Below, piece after piece: positions 7,901 to 14,768 of a stretch of DNA of 40,396 nt. Position 1 is the first letter of the stretch; the number at the start of each line of letters is the position of its first letter. The notes under the pieces were generated by a model that had not been told where the DNA came from, ran no database searches, and saw only the letters and a program-made list of their open reading frames with translations. The position numbers and the translations under genes are program-made. Source of the stretch: an uncultured Bacteroidia bacterium (GTDB lineage: Bacteria; Bacteroidota; Bacteroidia; Bacteroidales; UBA932); NCBI GenBank assembly GCA_902785065.1, contig CACZXH010000017.1:1-40396 (forward strand). Direction: 5' to 3'.

Positions 7901-8255
7901 CGAAATATCCCGGCTGAGCGCCGAAGACCTCGAGCGGATCTCGCTCGACGAAAGCATCCCGGTTCCGGAGGAACTCTCCGCCCGGGTGCAAGCCGCGGTC
8001 CGGGCCGCCGACCGGCAGGCGCAACGCCGCCGCTGGGTCCTTCCCACCGGCATCGCCGCCGCCGTCGCCACCCTCGTCGCCGTGGGCCTCACCCTGACGC
8101 GGAATCCCGAACCCATGGACACGTTCGACGATCCCTACCTCGCCTATGCCGAGGTCGAGAAAGTCTTCGCCAAGATATCCGGCACCGTCGCGTACGGCGC
8201 GGAAAAAGTCTCCCAATCCGAACAAACCCTCGACAAACTCTCTTACTGGAAATGA
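7887..8255 (+). CDS. Small single-pass membrane protein, anti-sigma-like by position
   Basis: A 122-residue protein with a charged N-terminal half (residues 1-50), one membrane helix at about 51-71 ('WVLPTGIAAAVATLVAVGL'), and an outward C-terminal tail. Placement directly after an ECF sigma gene, with a 14-base overlap, and the cytosolic segment plus single helix are what one expects of an anti-sigma factor. No zinc-binding HxxxCxxC motif is visible, so it is not a ZAS-type anti-sigma. Function is inferred from context only. It overlaps the next gene by four bases. Confidence 0.75.
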   Translation: MKSIDEISRLSAEDLERISLDESIPVPEELSARVQAAVRAADRQAQRRRWVLPTGIAAAVATLVAVGLTLTRNPEPMDTFDDPYLAYAEVEKVFAKISGTVAYGAEKVSQSEQTLDKLSYWK

Positions 8256-8737
8256 AAAAGCTGTATATCCTTGTGGCGATGCTGCTCATGAGCATCACCG
8301 CCCTCGCCCAGGACGGGCGCTCCCTCTACAACAAGTACTCCGACTATGACAACGTCGAAGCCGTGTACATCTCCCCCGCCATGTTCCGCCTCATCGGCAA
8401 GATCCCCGATGTGGAGATGGAAGGTGAGAACGTGAACCTCGGGCCCATCATCAAGTCCCTCTCCGGCCTGTACATCCTGTCCATCAAGCAGGGCGCCGTC
8501 GCCGATGACCTGGCCGCCGACGTGAACCGCTTCATCAATAAAGGCCAATACGAGCTCCTGATGGAGGCCAAGGACAGCGGGGAAGTGACGCGGATGTACA
8601 CCGTGGGCGATGACTTCGTCGTGAACAGTTTCGTCATGCTCTCGCACGACGGCGACGAGACGAACTTCATCTGCATCGACGGCACCATCCCGCGCGATAA
8701 GCTCGAAAACCTCATCGCCGACGCTGCGAAGGACTAG
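8252..8737 (+). CDS. DUF4252 secreted protein, second copy
   Basis: A 161-residue protein with signal peptide MKKLYILVAMLLMSITALAQ, cleaved near ALA-Q. The mature part follows the DUF4252 pattern: 'FRLIGKIPDVE' early, 'YELLMEAKDSGEVTRMYTVG' in the middle, and a closing 'ICIDGTIPRDKLENL'. It starts within the stop of the preceding gene (ATGA overlap). It is the fourth gene of the DUF4252-sigma-membrane protein-DUF4252 operon, an arrangement common in Bacteroidales with unknown output. The TAG stop is followed without any gap by a family A palindromic unit. Confidence 0.85.
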   Translation: MKKLYILVAMLLMSITALAQDGRSLYNKYSDYDNVEAVYISPAMFRLIGKIPDVEMEGENVNLGPIIKSLSGLYILSIKQGAVADDLAADVNRFINKGQYELLMEAKDSGEVTRMYTVGDDFVVNSFVMLSHDGDETNFICIDGTIPRDKLENLIADAAKD

Positions 8738-8841
8738 GAGATTCCTTCGCTTCGCTCGGAATGACAAGACAAAGGGAGGTGCTTTTTATGAGACACCTCC
8801 CTTTGTCATTCTGAGGAGGCCGAAGGCCGACGAAAGAATCT
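8738..8841. repeat. Inverted pair of family A units around a hairpin
   Basis: Unit 1 (8738-8765) opens GAGATTCC and closes GGAATGAC. Unit 2 (8805-8841) opens GTCATTCTGAG and closes GAAAGAATCT, with an extra inner hairpin GGCCGAAGGCC. They face each other across the hairpin at 8768-8807, so the whole block can fold into one long stem. Unit 1 begins on the base after a TAG stop codon. Confidence 0.75.
8768..8807 (+). terminator. Hairpin terminator after the DUF4252 operon
   Basis: GACAAAGGGAGGTG (8768-8781) pairs perfectly with CACCTCCCTTTGTC (8794-8807) around a 12-base loop. The stem is 14 bp and strong. No long T-run follows, because the arms merge into flanking family A repeats, so its terminator role is likely but not certain. 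Confidence 0.65.
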
Positions 8842-8866
8842 ATTTTACAAAAAAGTCAAAAAAGTT

Positions 8867-8896
8867 TTGGAAGTTCGCAAAATATCTCTACCTTTG
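8867..8896 (+). promoter_or_regulatory. Promoter of the TonB-receptor-like gene (-33 TTG, N19, -7 TACCTTTG)
   Basis: TTG at 8867-8869 is followed by exactly 19 bases and TACCTTTG at 8889-8896, the textbook Bacteroidota layout. The leader to the ATG at 8927 holds a small inverted repeat, AGTGTA (8898-8903) with TACACT (8916-8921). Confidence 0.75.
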
Positions 8897-8926
8897 CAGT
8901 GTACTATTTGACTAATACACTATACA

Positions 8927-11287
8927 ATGAAACGGATTTATTCATTTTTGGTTTGCCTGATCGGCCTGACAATGAACGCTTTTGCGGCCCGGCAGGGTGA
9001 AACGGTGCTGCGCGGGAGCGCGATCGAAGAGAGCGGCGCGCCCGCCGGCTTCGCCACCGCCTTCCTGACCAACGCGGAGGGTACGCTGGTCTGCGGCACC
9101 ACGGCCGGCGAAGACGGCCGCTTCGAGCTCAAGGCCCCGCAAGGCACTTATACCCTCACCGTCTCCCTGGTCGGTTTCAAGGACGCCTCGCAGCAGGTCA
9201 CGCTGAACCAGGCCCAGCAGGAGCTCCCCCCTATCCGCCTGGAAGAGGACAAGCAGCTGCTCGGCGAGGCCGTCGTGCAGGCCGTGATGCCCAAGACCAA
9301 ACTCACCGGCGAAGGCCTCGCCACCTCCGTGCACGGTTCCGTGCTGGAGAACGCGGGCACCGCGCGCGACGTCCTGGGCAAGGTTCCGGGCCTCATCAAG
9401 GGCCGGGACGGATTCGAAGTCATCGGCAAGGGCGCGCCCCAGGTCTATATCAACGGTCGGAGAATGACCGACGCCACCGAGCTGGACCGCATCCTGAGCC
9501 ACGAGATCCAGAGCGTTGAGGTCATCAACAACCCCGGCGCCCAATATGACGCGACCGTGCGCGCCGTCGTGCGCATCCGCACCATCAAGCGGAAGGGCGA
9601 AGGCTTCGGCTTCAATGTGAACCTGGTCGACGAGCAATCACTCCGAGTCAAGAAGTTCAACGACCCGGACGCTGCGGTCAATGTCAATTACCGCACCGGC
9701 GGCGTGGACGTATTCGGCGGCGTGAACTACAGCCAGTTCAACCAGCGCCAGAACAGCGACCTCGTGCAGGAAACGATCCTGAATCCGGTCATCAAGCAGG
9801 TCGAAAACCTGACCGCCGACTTCAGCAACCAATCGCTGATTGCCAACGGGGGCGTCAACTGGCAGATTGCCAACAACCACTCCGCCGGCTTCAAGGTGGA
9901 ATGGGGACGGAACCTCGGTTACAATGACTATGAACTGATGGAAGGGGACATCTTCCGCGGAAACGAACTTATGGACCACCTGAAGACCGTCAACCGTGGA
10001 CAGAACGGGGCGAAAGCGCCCCAGTCGCTGGGCGCCAATGCCTACTACAACGGCCTTGCGGGGAAGATGGGCATCGACCTGAACCTGGACTATTACCAAG
10101 TCTCCGACAACAAGATCTCCAACATCCAGGAGGACAGCGACATCCAGGATGCGACGGTGTCCACGGAATCCGGCTCCGACAGCAAGCTGTACGCCGCCAA
10201 GCTGGTGCTTTCCTACCCCATTGGGCGGGGCCAGCTGCAGGTGGGCACGGAAGAGACCTTCTCCCGCACCCGCGACAATTACCGGCTGACCGGGGCCGAT
10301 ATCCCCTCGACCTCCACCCGCGTGAAGGAAGACAACATCGCAGCTTTTGCGAATTACGGTTTCGTCGTCGGCCAGATCGGCCAGCTGAGCGCCGGCCTCC
10401 GCTATGAGCACGTGAACTATGCCTATGAGGACCTGATGGGCGATGGCAGCTTCTCCCGGAAATACGACAACCTCTTCCCTTCGGTCTCTTTCGCCGGCGT
10501 CCTCGGCCCGGTGCAGACGATGCTCAGCTACAGCGCCCGCACGGCCCGTCCCGGCTTCAGCATGCTGTCCACGGCCATCCGCTATAACAACCGGTACACC
10601 CTGCAGGGCGGCAACGCGACCCTCCAGCCGCAGGCCATCCAGTCCCTGTCCGCCACGGCCCTCTGGAACTTCCTCACCCTGGCCGTCAGCTACGACCGCG
10701 TCAAGGATCCCATCATCACCTGGGCGGACCTGTACAACGAGGAAGGCGTCATCCTGCTTAAGCCGCTCAACGGGGAGAATCCGCTCCGGTCGCTGTCGGC
10801 CTTCCTGGTGGCCACCCCGACCATCGGCCCCTGGAACATCAGCGCCACCACCGGCTTCCAGAAGACCTGGCTCAAAATGGGAGATGTCTACTTCAACGAC
10901 GCGCCCATCTGGATTGCCCGGCTGAACAACACGTTCACTCTCCCGAAGGGCTGGCAGCTGGAACTGGGCGGCGAATACCACAGCCCGGGCCAGCAGCAGA
11001 ACATGACGCTGACCAACCACTACTTCGACCTGACGGCGGCGGTGCAGAAGACCCTGCTGAAGGACGGTTCCCTGGTGCTCCGCCTGGAAGGCCGCGACCT
11101 CACCTACACGGGCCACAACCACATCTTCGGCAACCAAGGGCACTACAACATCACGCAGAGCGTCCTGATGGACACGCAGCGCCTCGTGTTCTCCATCCGC
11201 TACCGCTTCAACACGACGGAGAGCAAGTACAAGGGAACAGGCGCCGGCAAGGACGCCCGCAGCAGAATGGGCAGCAGTTCCAATTAA
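8927..11287 (+). CDS. TonB-dependent receptor-like outer-membrane beta-barrel protein
   Basis: A 786-residue exported protein. The signal peptide covers residues 1 to about 21 (ending MNAFA). A CarboxypepD_reg-like domain spans about 25-110 ('GSAIEESGAPAGFATAFL', 'YTLTVSLVGFKD'). A plug-like segment covers about 115-225 ('GTARDVLGKVPGLIKG', 'QSVEVINNPGAQYDA'), then a barrel of the OMP_b-brl_3 type runs to the C-terminus, which ends with a barrel strand 'RLVFSIRYRFN' and a polar tail. No SusD partner is adjacent, so it is not an obvious polysaccharide utilisation system. Substrate is unknown. It has its own promoter. Its stop shares bases with the convergent dapF stop (TTAA). Confidence 0.85.
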   Translation: MKRIYSFLVCLIGLTMNAFAARQGETVLRGSAIEESGAPAGFATAFLTNAEGTLVCGTTAGEDGRFELKAPQGTYTLTVSLVGFKDASQQVTLNQAQQELPPIRLEEDKQLLGEAVVQAVMPKTKLTGEGLATSVHGSVLENAGTARDVLGKVPGLIKGRDGFEVIGKGAPQVYINGRRMTDATELDRILSHEIQSVEVINNPGAQYDATVRAVVRIRTIKRKGEGFGFNVNLVDEQSLRVKKFNDPDAAVNVNYRTGGVDVFGGVNYSQFNQRQNSDLVQETILNPVIKQVENLTADFSNQSLIANGGVNWQIANNHSAGFKVEWGRNLGYNDYELMEGDIFRGNELMDHLKTVNRGQNGAKAPQSLGANAYYNGLAGKMGIDLNLDYYQVSDNKISNIQEDSDIQDATVSTESGSDSKLYAAKLVLSYPIGRGQLQVGTEETFSRTRDNYRLTGADIPSTSTRVKEDNIAAFANYGFVVGQIGQLSAGLRYEHVNYAYEDLMGDGSFSRKYDNLFPSVSFAGVLGPVQTMLSYSARTARPGFSMLSTAIRYNNRYTLQGGNATLQPQAIQSLSATALWNFLTLAVSYDRVKDPIITWADLYNEEGVILLKPLNGENPLRSLSAFLVATPTIGPWNISATTGFQKTWLKMGDVYFNDAPIWIARLNNTFTLPKGWQLELGGEYHSPGQQQNMTLTNHYFDLTAAVQKTLLKDGSLVLRLEGRDLTYTGHNHIFGNQGHYNITQSVLMDTQRLVFSIRYRFNTTESKYKGTGAGKDARSRMGSSSN

Positions 11288-12153
11288 CGGATTTCCACCA
11301 GCCGGGCAGGCCCGGTCAGATATACGTCGGTGAACTTTTCGTCCGCTCCGGGCGTGAAGTTCACCGACAGCCAGTCTTGCCGGGCGCGGAGGCGGTACGC
11401 GCCGGGCGTGGCCGTAGGCACGCCGGCGTGATGCGCCACGAGGGCGGAGGCGGTGAGGCCCGTGCCGCAGGCGAGGGTCTCGCCCTCGACGCCCTTTTCG
11501 AAGGTACGGACGTGGAGTCCGTCCGGGGCGACATGGACAAAGTTCACGTTCGTGCCGATGGGCGCGAAGGCCTCGTTCCAGCGGAGCGCCTTGCCTTCCG
11601 CGTCGACATCGACCTGCTCCACATCGTCCACGAACTTCACGAAATGACGGGTACCCGTGTTCAGGAAATACCCGCCCAGCATGGGCGTAATCCCCTGTAC
11701 GTCAATCATTTTGATACGCACAGTCCAGAGTCCGTCCTCCGGTCGCTCCAGAATCTCGCCCGTATGCAGCCCGTCCGGGGCCATGAACAGATAAGATCCT
11801 TCGGCAAGCGCAGGATGACAGGAAGGCTTGATGCCCAGGTAATCGGCAAACGCCACGATGCAGCGCCCGCCGTTCCCGCACATCATCCCGCCGGACCCGT
11901 CGGGGTTGTAGAACTCCATGGTGAAATCGACAGATGGCCGATCGCGGTCGGCCATGAAGGTTGCTGAACCGGTCGAACCATCGTCATGCCCGACCTGATC
12001 GGGCATCCCCAGGATCATCAGTCCGTCGGTCTTGAACTCCTTGCAAAGCGCCTCGATGCGCGGCACCTCACGGAAAGCGGACACATCGCCCTCGCGACCG
12101 TCGATGACCACAAAGTCGTTGCCCGCTCCGGAAAAAAGATAGATAGTCTTCAT
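11284..12153 (-). CDS. dapF: Diaminopimelate epimerase with palindromic-element insertions
   Basis: Converts LL-DAP to meso-DAP, the form used for peptidoglycan and lysine. The 289-residue protein starts at 12153 (MKTIYLFSGAGNDFVVID). The two catalytic Cys are visible: about 92 in MCGNGGRC and about 229 in LACGTGLTASA. It carries two segments that I do not expect in DapF, each encoded by palindromic repeats: residues about 49-74 (11931-12009) and about 112-120 ('CHPALAEGS', 11794-11819). The frame is kept through both. Its ATG overlaps the TGA of the upstream aminotransferase gene (ATGA), so the two were translationally coupled. The apparent continuous fusion with the aminotransferase is due to a frameshift in that gene. 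Confidence 0.9.
   Translation of the reverse strand: MKTIYLFSGAGNDFVVIDGREGDVSAFREVPRIEALCKEFKTDGLMILGMPDQVGHDDGSTGSATFMADRDRPSVDFTMEFYNPDGSGGMMCGNGGRCIVAFADYLGIKPSCHPALAEGSYLFMAPDGLHTGEILERPEDGLWTVRIKMIDVQGITPMLGGYFLNTGTRHFVKFVDDVEQVDVDAEGKALRWNEAFAPIGTNVNFVHVAPDGLHVRTFEKGVEGETLACGTGLTASALVAHHAGVPTATPGAYRLRARQDWLSVNFTPGADEKFTDVYLTGPARLVEIR
11794..11819 (-). repeat. Family A unit inside dapF
   Basis: On the minus strand it opens GTCATCCT and closes AAGGATCT. It is read in the dapF frame as CHPALAEGS and placed just after the conserved CGNGGRC region, where homologues have only a short loop. Confidence 0.7.
11931..12009. repeat. Inverted pair of family A units inside dapF
   Basis: Left unit about 11931-11958: AGAT then GGCCGATC/GGTCGGCC arms, then ATGA. 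Right unit 11983-12009: GTCAT then GCCCGA/TCGGGC arms, then ATC. They are separated by about 24 bases. The pair encodes about 26 residues (including 'ADRDRPS') between LMIL and VDFTMEF of DapF. The same paired layout is seen at 13401-13460 and 21029-21089. Confidence 0.7.
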
Positions 12154-13386
12154 AACCGTCCCTTGATGATTTCGCCCAGCAGTTTCATGCCCGGCTCCAT
12201 CTTTTCCTCCGCGACGAAGGAGAAATTGAGCCGCATGGTGTTGCGGTGGCTGCCGTCCAGGAAGAAGAACGAGCCGGCCACATAGGCACAGGAACAACCC
12301 GCCCTCGGGATAGGTCCATTTCACGCCTTCCGGCATATACTTCTCCAACAGGCTCACCATCAAGTCCCTGCGGCGGCGGTACTCCGCCTTCGTCTTCACA
12401 AGGTTCGCATCCAGCGCGCCGCTCGTGAGGAATTCCGTGGCCATATACTGGTCGAATACCGGCGGACACAGGTCCAGCGCCTGCTTGCAGATGTAAATCT
12501 GCTCCAGCAATTCCTCCGGACCGATAATCCAGCCCAGCCGGAATCCCGGCGCAAAGATCTTCGAGAAACTCCCCAGATGCAGCGTCCGTTCCGGCGCCAG
12601 CGAATAGATCGTCGGCAACTCTTCCCCGCTGTATCTCAGCTCTCGGTATGGACTGTCCTCCACAATCACAATGTCCAGCTCCCGTGCCAACGCCACAATC
12701 TCCTCCCTCTCCTCCAGCGTCATCGTCTCCCCCGAAGGATTATTGAAGTCTGGGATGACATAGATGAATTTAACGCGAGGAGCGGAAGAAGGCACACCCT
12801 CTGAAATCTGTGGCCACCCTCGGCCACACCCCGAAGGGCAAATGTCCCCTGGGGGACCATAGGGGGTAAGACTTCCTCCCGGGAACCGGGAGGGGCCCGC
12901 CGCTTGCGGTGGGAGGGGCCGAAGCGAAGCGAAGGCGGTTTCAGAGGGTGAGCCTTCTTCCGCCCGTTTCCACGATCTCACATCTGCCCGATAGGCCTTG
13001 AACGACTGCAGGGCGCCCAGATAGGTGGGTTCGGTGGTGAGGATGATGTCGCCCGGGTCGCAGAGGATGCGGGTGCAGACGTCGATGCCCTGCTGGGACG
13101 AGGTCGTTATCTGCACCGTCGAGACCGGCACGCCATAGCGGGCGGCAATCGCCTCCCGAAGCTCCGGAACACCCTGGGTAGCCCCATATTGCAGCGACTT
13201 GGTCCCGTACTTGTCCAACACAAGGCCCGGCAGCCGCCGCAGGTCCTCCACCGGGAAGGTCACGGCCGCCGGATACCCGCCCGCGAACGAGCAGATGGCG
13301 CTCAGGTCCACCTTCCGGAAGATTTCCCGGACCGGGCTCCGCATGAAGGAGGGGACGTCGGAGGAGAACAATCTCTGATAGTTCAT
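12150..13386 (-). pseudogene. PLP aminotransferase (candidate N-succinyl-DAP aminotransferase), frameshifted and carrying a large repeat insertion
   Basis: Class I/II fold PLP enzyme resembling the LysN / 2-aminoadipate transaminase group: 'SLQYGATQGVPELREAIA' at about residue 64, 'IPDFNNPSGETM', and the PLP Lys at about 276 in GSFSKIFAPGFRLGW. Coupling to dapF (ATGA overlap at 12150-12153) and the presence of dapD and dapE suggest it makes N-succinyl-LL-DAP from the keto acid; this is inference. Two oddities are present. Residues about 141-202 come from a family C palindromic element (12782-12963) with the frame kept. Near 12287-12292 the frame breaks: 'PEGGLFL' jumps to 'AYVAGSFFFLDGSHRNTMRL' in another frame, with roughly 22 expected residues missing. 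The second frame ends at the TGA that overlaps dapF. Confidence 0.8.
12782..12963. repeat. Family C multi-hairpin element, long variant, inside the aminotransferase gene
   Basis: Arms of 25 bp at 12782-12806 and 12939-12963 are inverted repeats with one mismatch. Inside, on the minus strand, are family C landmarks: GGGCCCCTCCC (12888-12898) and GCCGAGGGTGGC (12813-12824), plus extra small hairpins such as CCCGGTTCCCGGG and CCCCTGGGGG. It replaces native sequence between 'ADVRS' and 'KFIYVIPDF' and is open through the aminotransferase frame. Confidence 0.75.
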
Positions 13387-13400
13387 AATGGTTTTCTGTT

Positions 13401-13460
13401 AGATTCCCGGTCAAGCCGGGAATGACGATCTCGTCATGGCCGACTCCGATCGGCCATCTC
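13401..13460. repeat. Inverted pair of family A units filling the gap between the aminotransferase and murA
   Basis: Left unit 13401-13426: AGAT, TCCCGG/CCGGGA arms, ATGAC. Right unit 13433-13460: GTCAT, GGCCGA/TCGGCC arms, ATCTC. The final base (13460) is also the last base, on the minus strand, of the murA TAG stop codon. The pair occupies almost all of the 73-base gap. Confidence 0.75.
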
Positions 13461-14767
13461 TATTCCCGCGTAATATGCGCCCCGAGGGCGTTCAGGCGGC
13501 CTTCGATGTCCTCGTAGCCGCGGTCGATCTGTTCGATATTGTCGATGGTGGATGTGCCCTTCGCGCTCATCGCTGCGAGGAGCATCGCGATGCCGGCGCG
13601 GATATCGGGCGAGACCAGGCGGGCGGCTTTCAGCTGCAGCCGGTGGTCGTGGCCGATGACGACGGCCCGGTGCGGGTCGCAGAGGATGATCTGCGCGCCC
13701 ATGTCGATGAGCTTATCGACAAAGAACAGCCTGGACTCGAACATCTTCTGGTGGATGAGGACGCTGCCCTTGCACTGGGTGGCGACCACGAGCATCACCG
13801 ACAGCAGGTCCGGGGTCAGGCCCGGCCAGGGGGCGTCGGCGAGGGTCATGATGGATCCGTCCAGGAAGGAGTCGATCTCGTAGCTCTCCTGCGCCGGCAC
13901 GTAGATATCATCGCCCCGTTGCTCCAGGTTCACACCCAGGCGGCGGAAGGCGTCCGGAATGATACCCAGGTCGTACCAGGACACGTCCTTGATGGTGATC
14001 TCGCTCTGGTTGATGGCGGCCATGCCGATGAACGAGCCCACCTCGATCATGTCCGGCAAGATCCGGTGGTTCGTGCCGTAGAGCTTCTCCACGCCGTGGA
14101 TCCGCAGGAGGTTGGAACCGACGCCGTCGATGAACGCGCCCATGCGGTTGAGCATCTTGCACAGCTGCTGCAGGTAAGGCTCGCAGGCGGCATTGTAGAT
14201 GGTAGTCGTGCCCCGCGCCAGGACCGCGGCCATCACGATGTTGGCCGTACCGGTCACGGAAGCTTCGTCCAGCAGCATGTAGCGGCCGGTCAAGCGGCCA
14301 TCGGAAGTCAGATGGAAAGCCCGGCGGGACGCGTCATAATCCATGTTCGCGCCGAGGGTGACCATGCCCGACAGGTGCGTGTCCACGCGCCGGCGGCCGA
14401 TCTTGTCGCCGCCCGGCTTCGCGAACCATGCGTGCCCGAAGCGCGAAAGCAGCGGTCCCACGACCATCACCGACCCGCGGAGCGCCGCGCACTTCTTCAC
14501 GAACTCCTCCGTCTCGATGTACGTCGTGTCCACCTCGTCCGCCTGGAAACGGTAGGTACCCTTCTCTAGGCGCTGGACTTTCACGCCCATCCCCTGCAGC
14601 AGGCCGATGAGGTTCTTCACGTCCAGAATCTCGGGGACGTTGGAGAGAACGACCGGATCGGCCGTCAGCAGCACCGCGCTGATGACTTCCAGGGCTTCGT
14701 TCTTCGCGCCCTGCGGGGTGATTTCGCCGGACAGCCTGTGCCCGCCTTCGATAATGAATTTTCCCAT
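13460..14767 (-). CDS. murA: UDP-N-acetylglucosamine 1-carboxyvinyltransferase, Asp variant of the active-site Cys
   Basis: Catalyses the first committed step of peptidoglycan synthesis by adding enolpyruvate from PEP to UDP-GlcNAc. Full length at 435 residues, starting MGKFIIEGGHRLSGEITPQGAKNEA, the EPSP synthase-like fold with the substrate-binding Lys in 'GAKNEA'. The active-site loop is 'AKPGGDKIGRRRVDTH': residue 121 is Asp where E. coli has Cys115. Cys-to-Asp at this position is known in mycobacteria and chlamydiae and makes MurA insensitive to fosfomycin, so intrinsic resistance is expected. murB lies 1 base upstream in the same direction. Confidence 0.95.
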   Translation of the reverse strand: MGKFIIEGGHRLSGEITPQGAKNEALEVISAVLLTADPVVLSNVPEILDVKNLIGLLQGMGVKVQRLEKGTYRFQADEVDTTYIETEEFVKKCAALRGSVMVVGPLLSRFGHAWFAKPGGDKIGRRRVDTHLSGMVTLGANMDYDASRRAFHLTSDGRLTGRYMLLDEASVTGTANIVMAAVLARGTTTIYNAACEPYLQQLCKMLNRMGAFIDGVGSNLLRIHGVEKLYGTNHRILPDMIEVGSFIGMAAINQSEITIKDVSWYDLGIIPDAFRRLGVNLEQRGDDIYVPAQESYEIDSFLDGSIMTLADAPWPGLTPDLLSVMLVVATQCKGSVLIHQKMFESRLFFVDKLIDMGAQIILCDPHRAVVIGHDHRLQLKAARLVSPDIRAGIAMLLAAMSAKGTSTIDNIEQIDRGYEDIEGRLNALGAHITRE

Positions 14768-14768
14768 A

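Noticed and set aside
11284-13386. A single bifunctional aminotransferase-DapF protein.
   Set aside because: The linker is nonsense, the native aminotransferase end is in the next frame, and its TGA overlaps the DapF ATG. It is a frameshift artefact, not a fusion.
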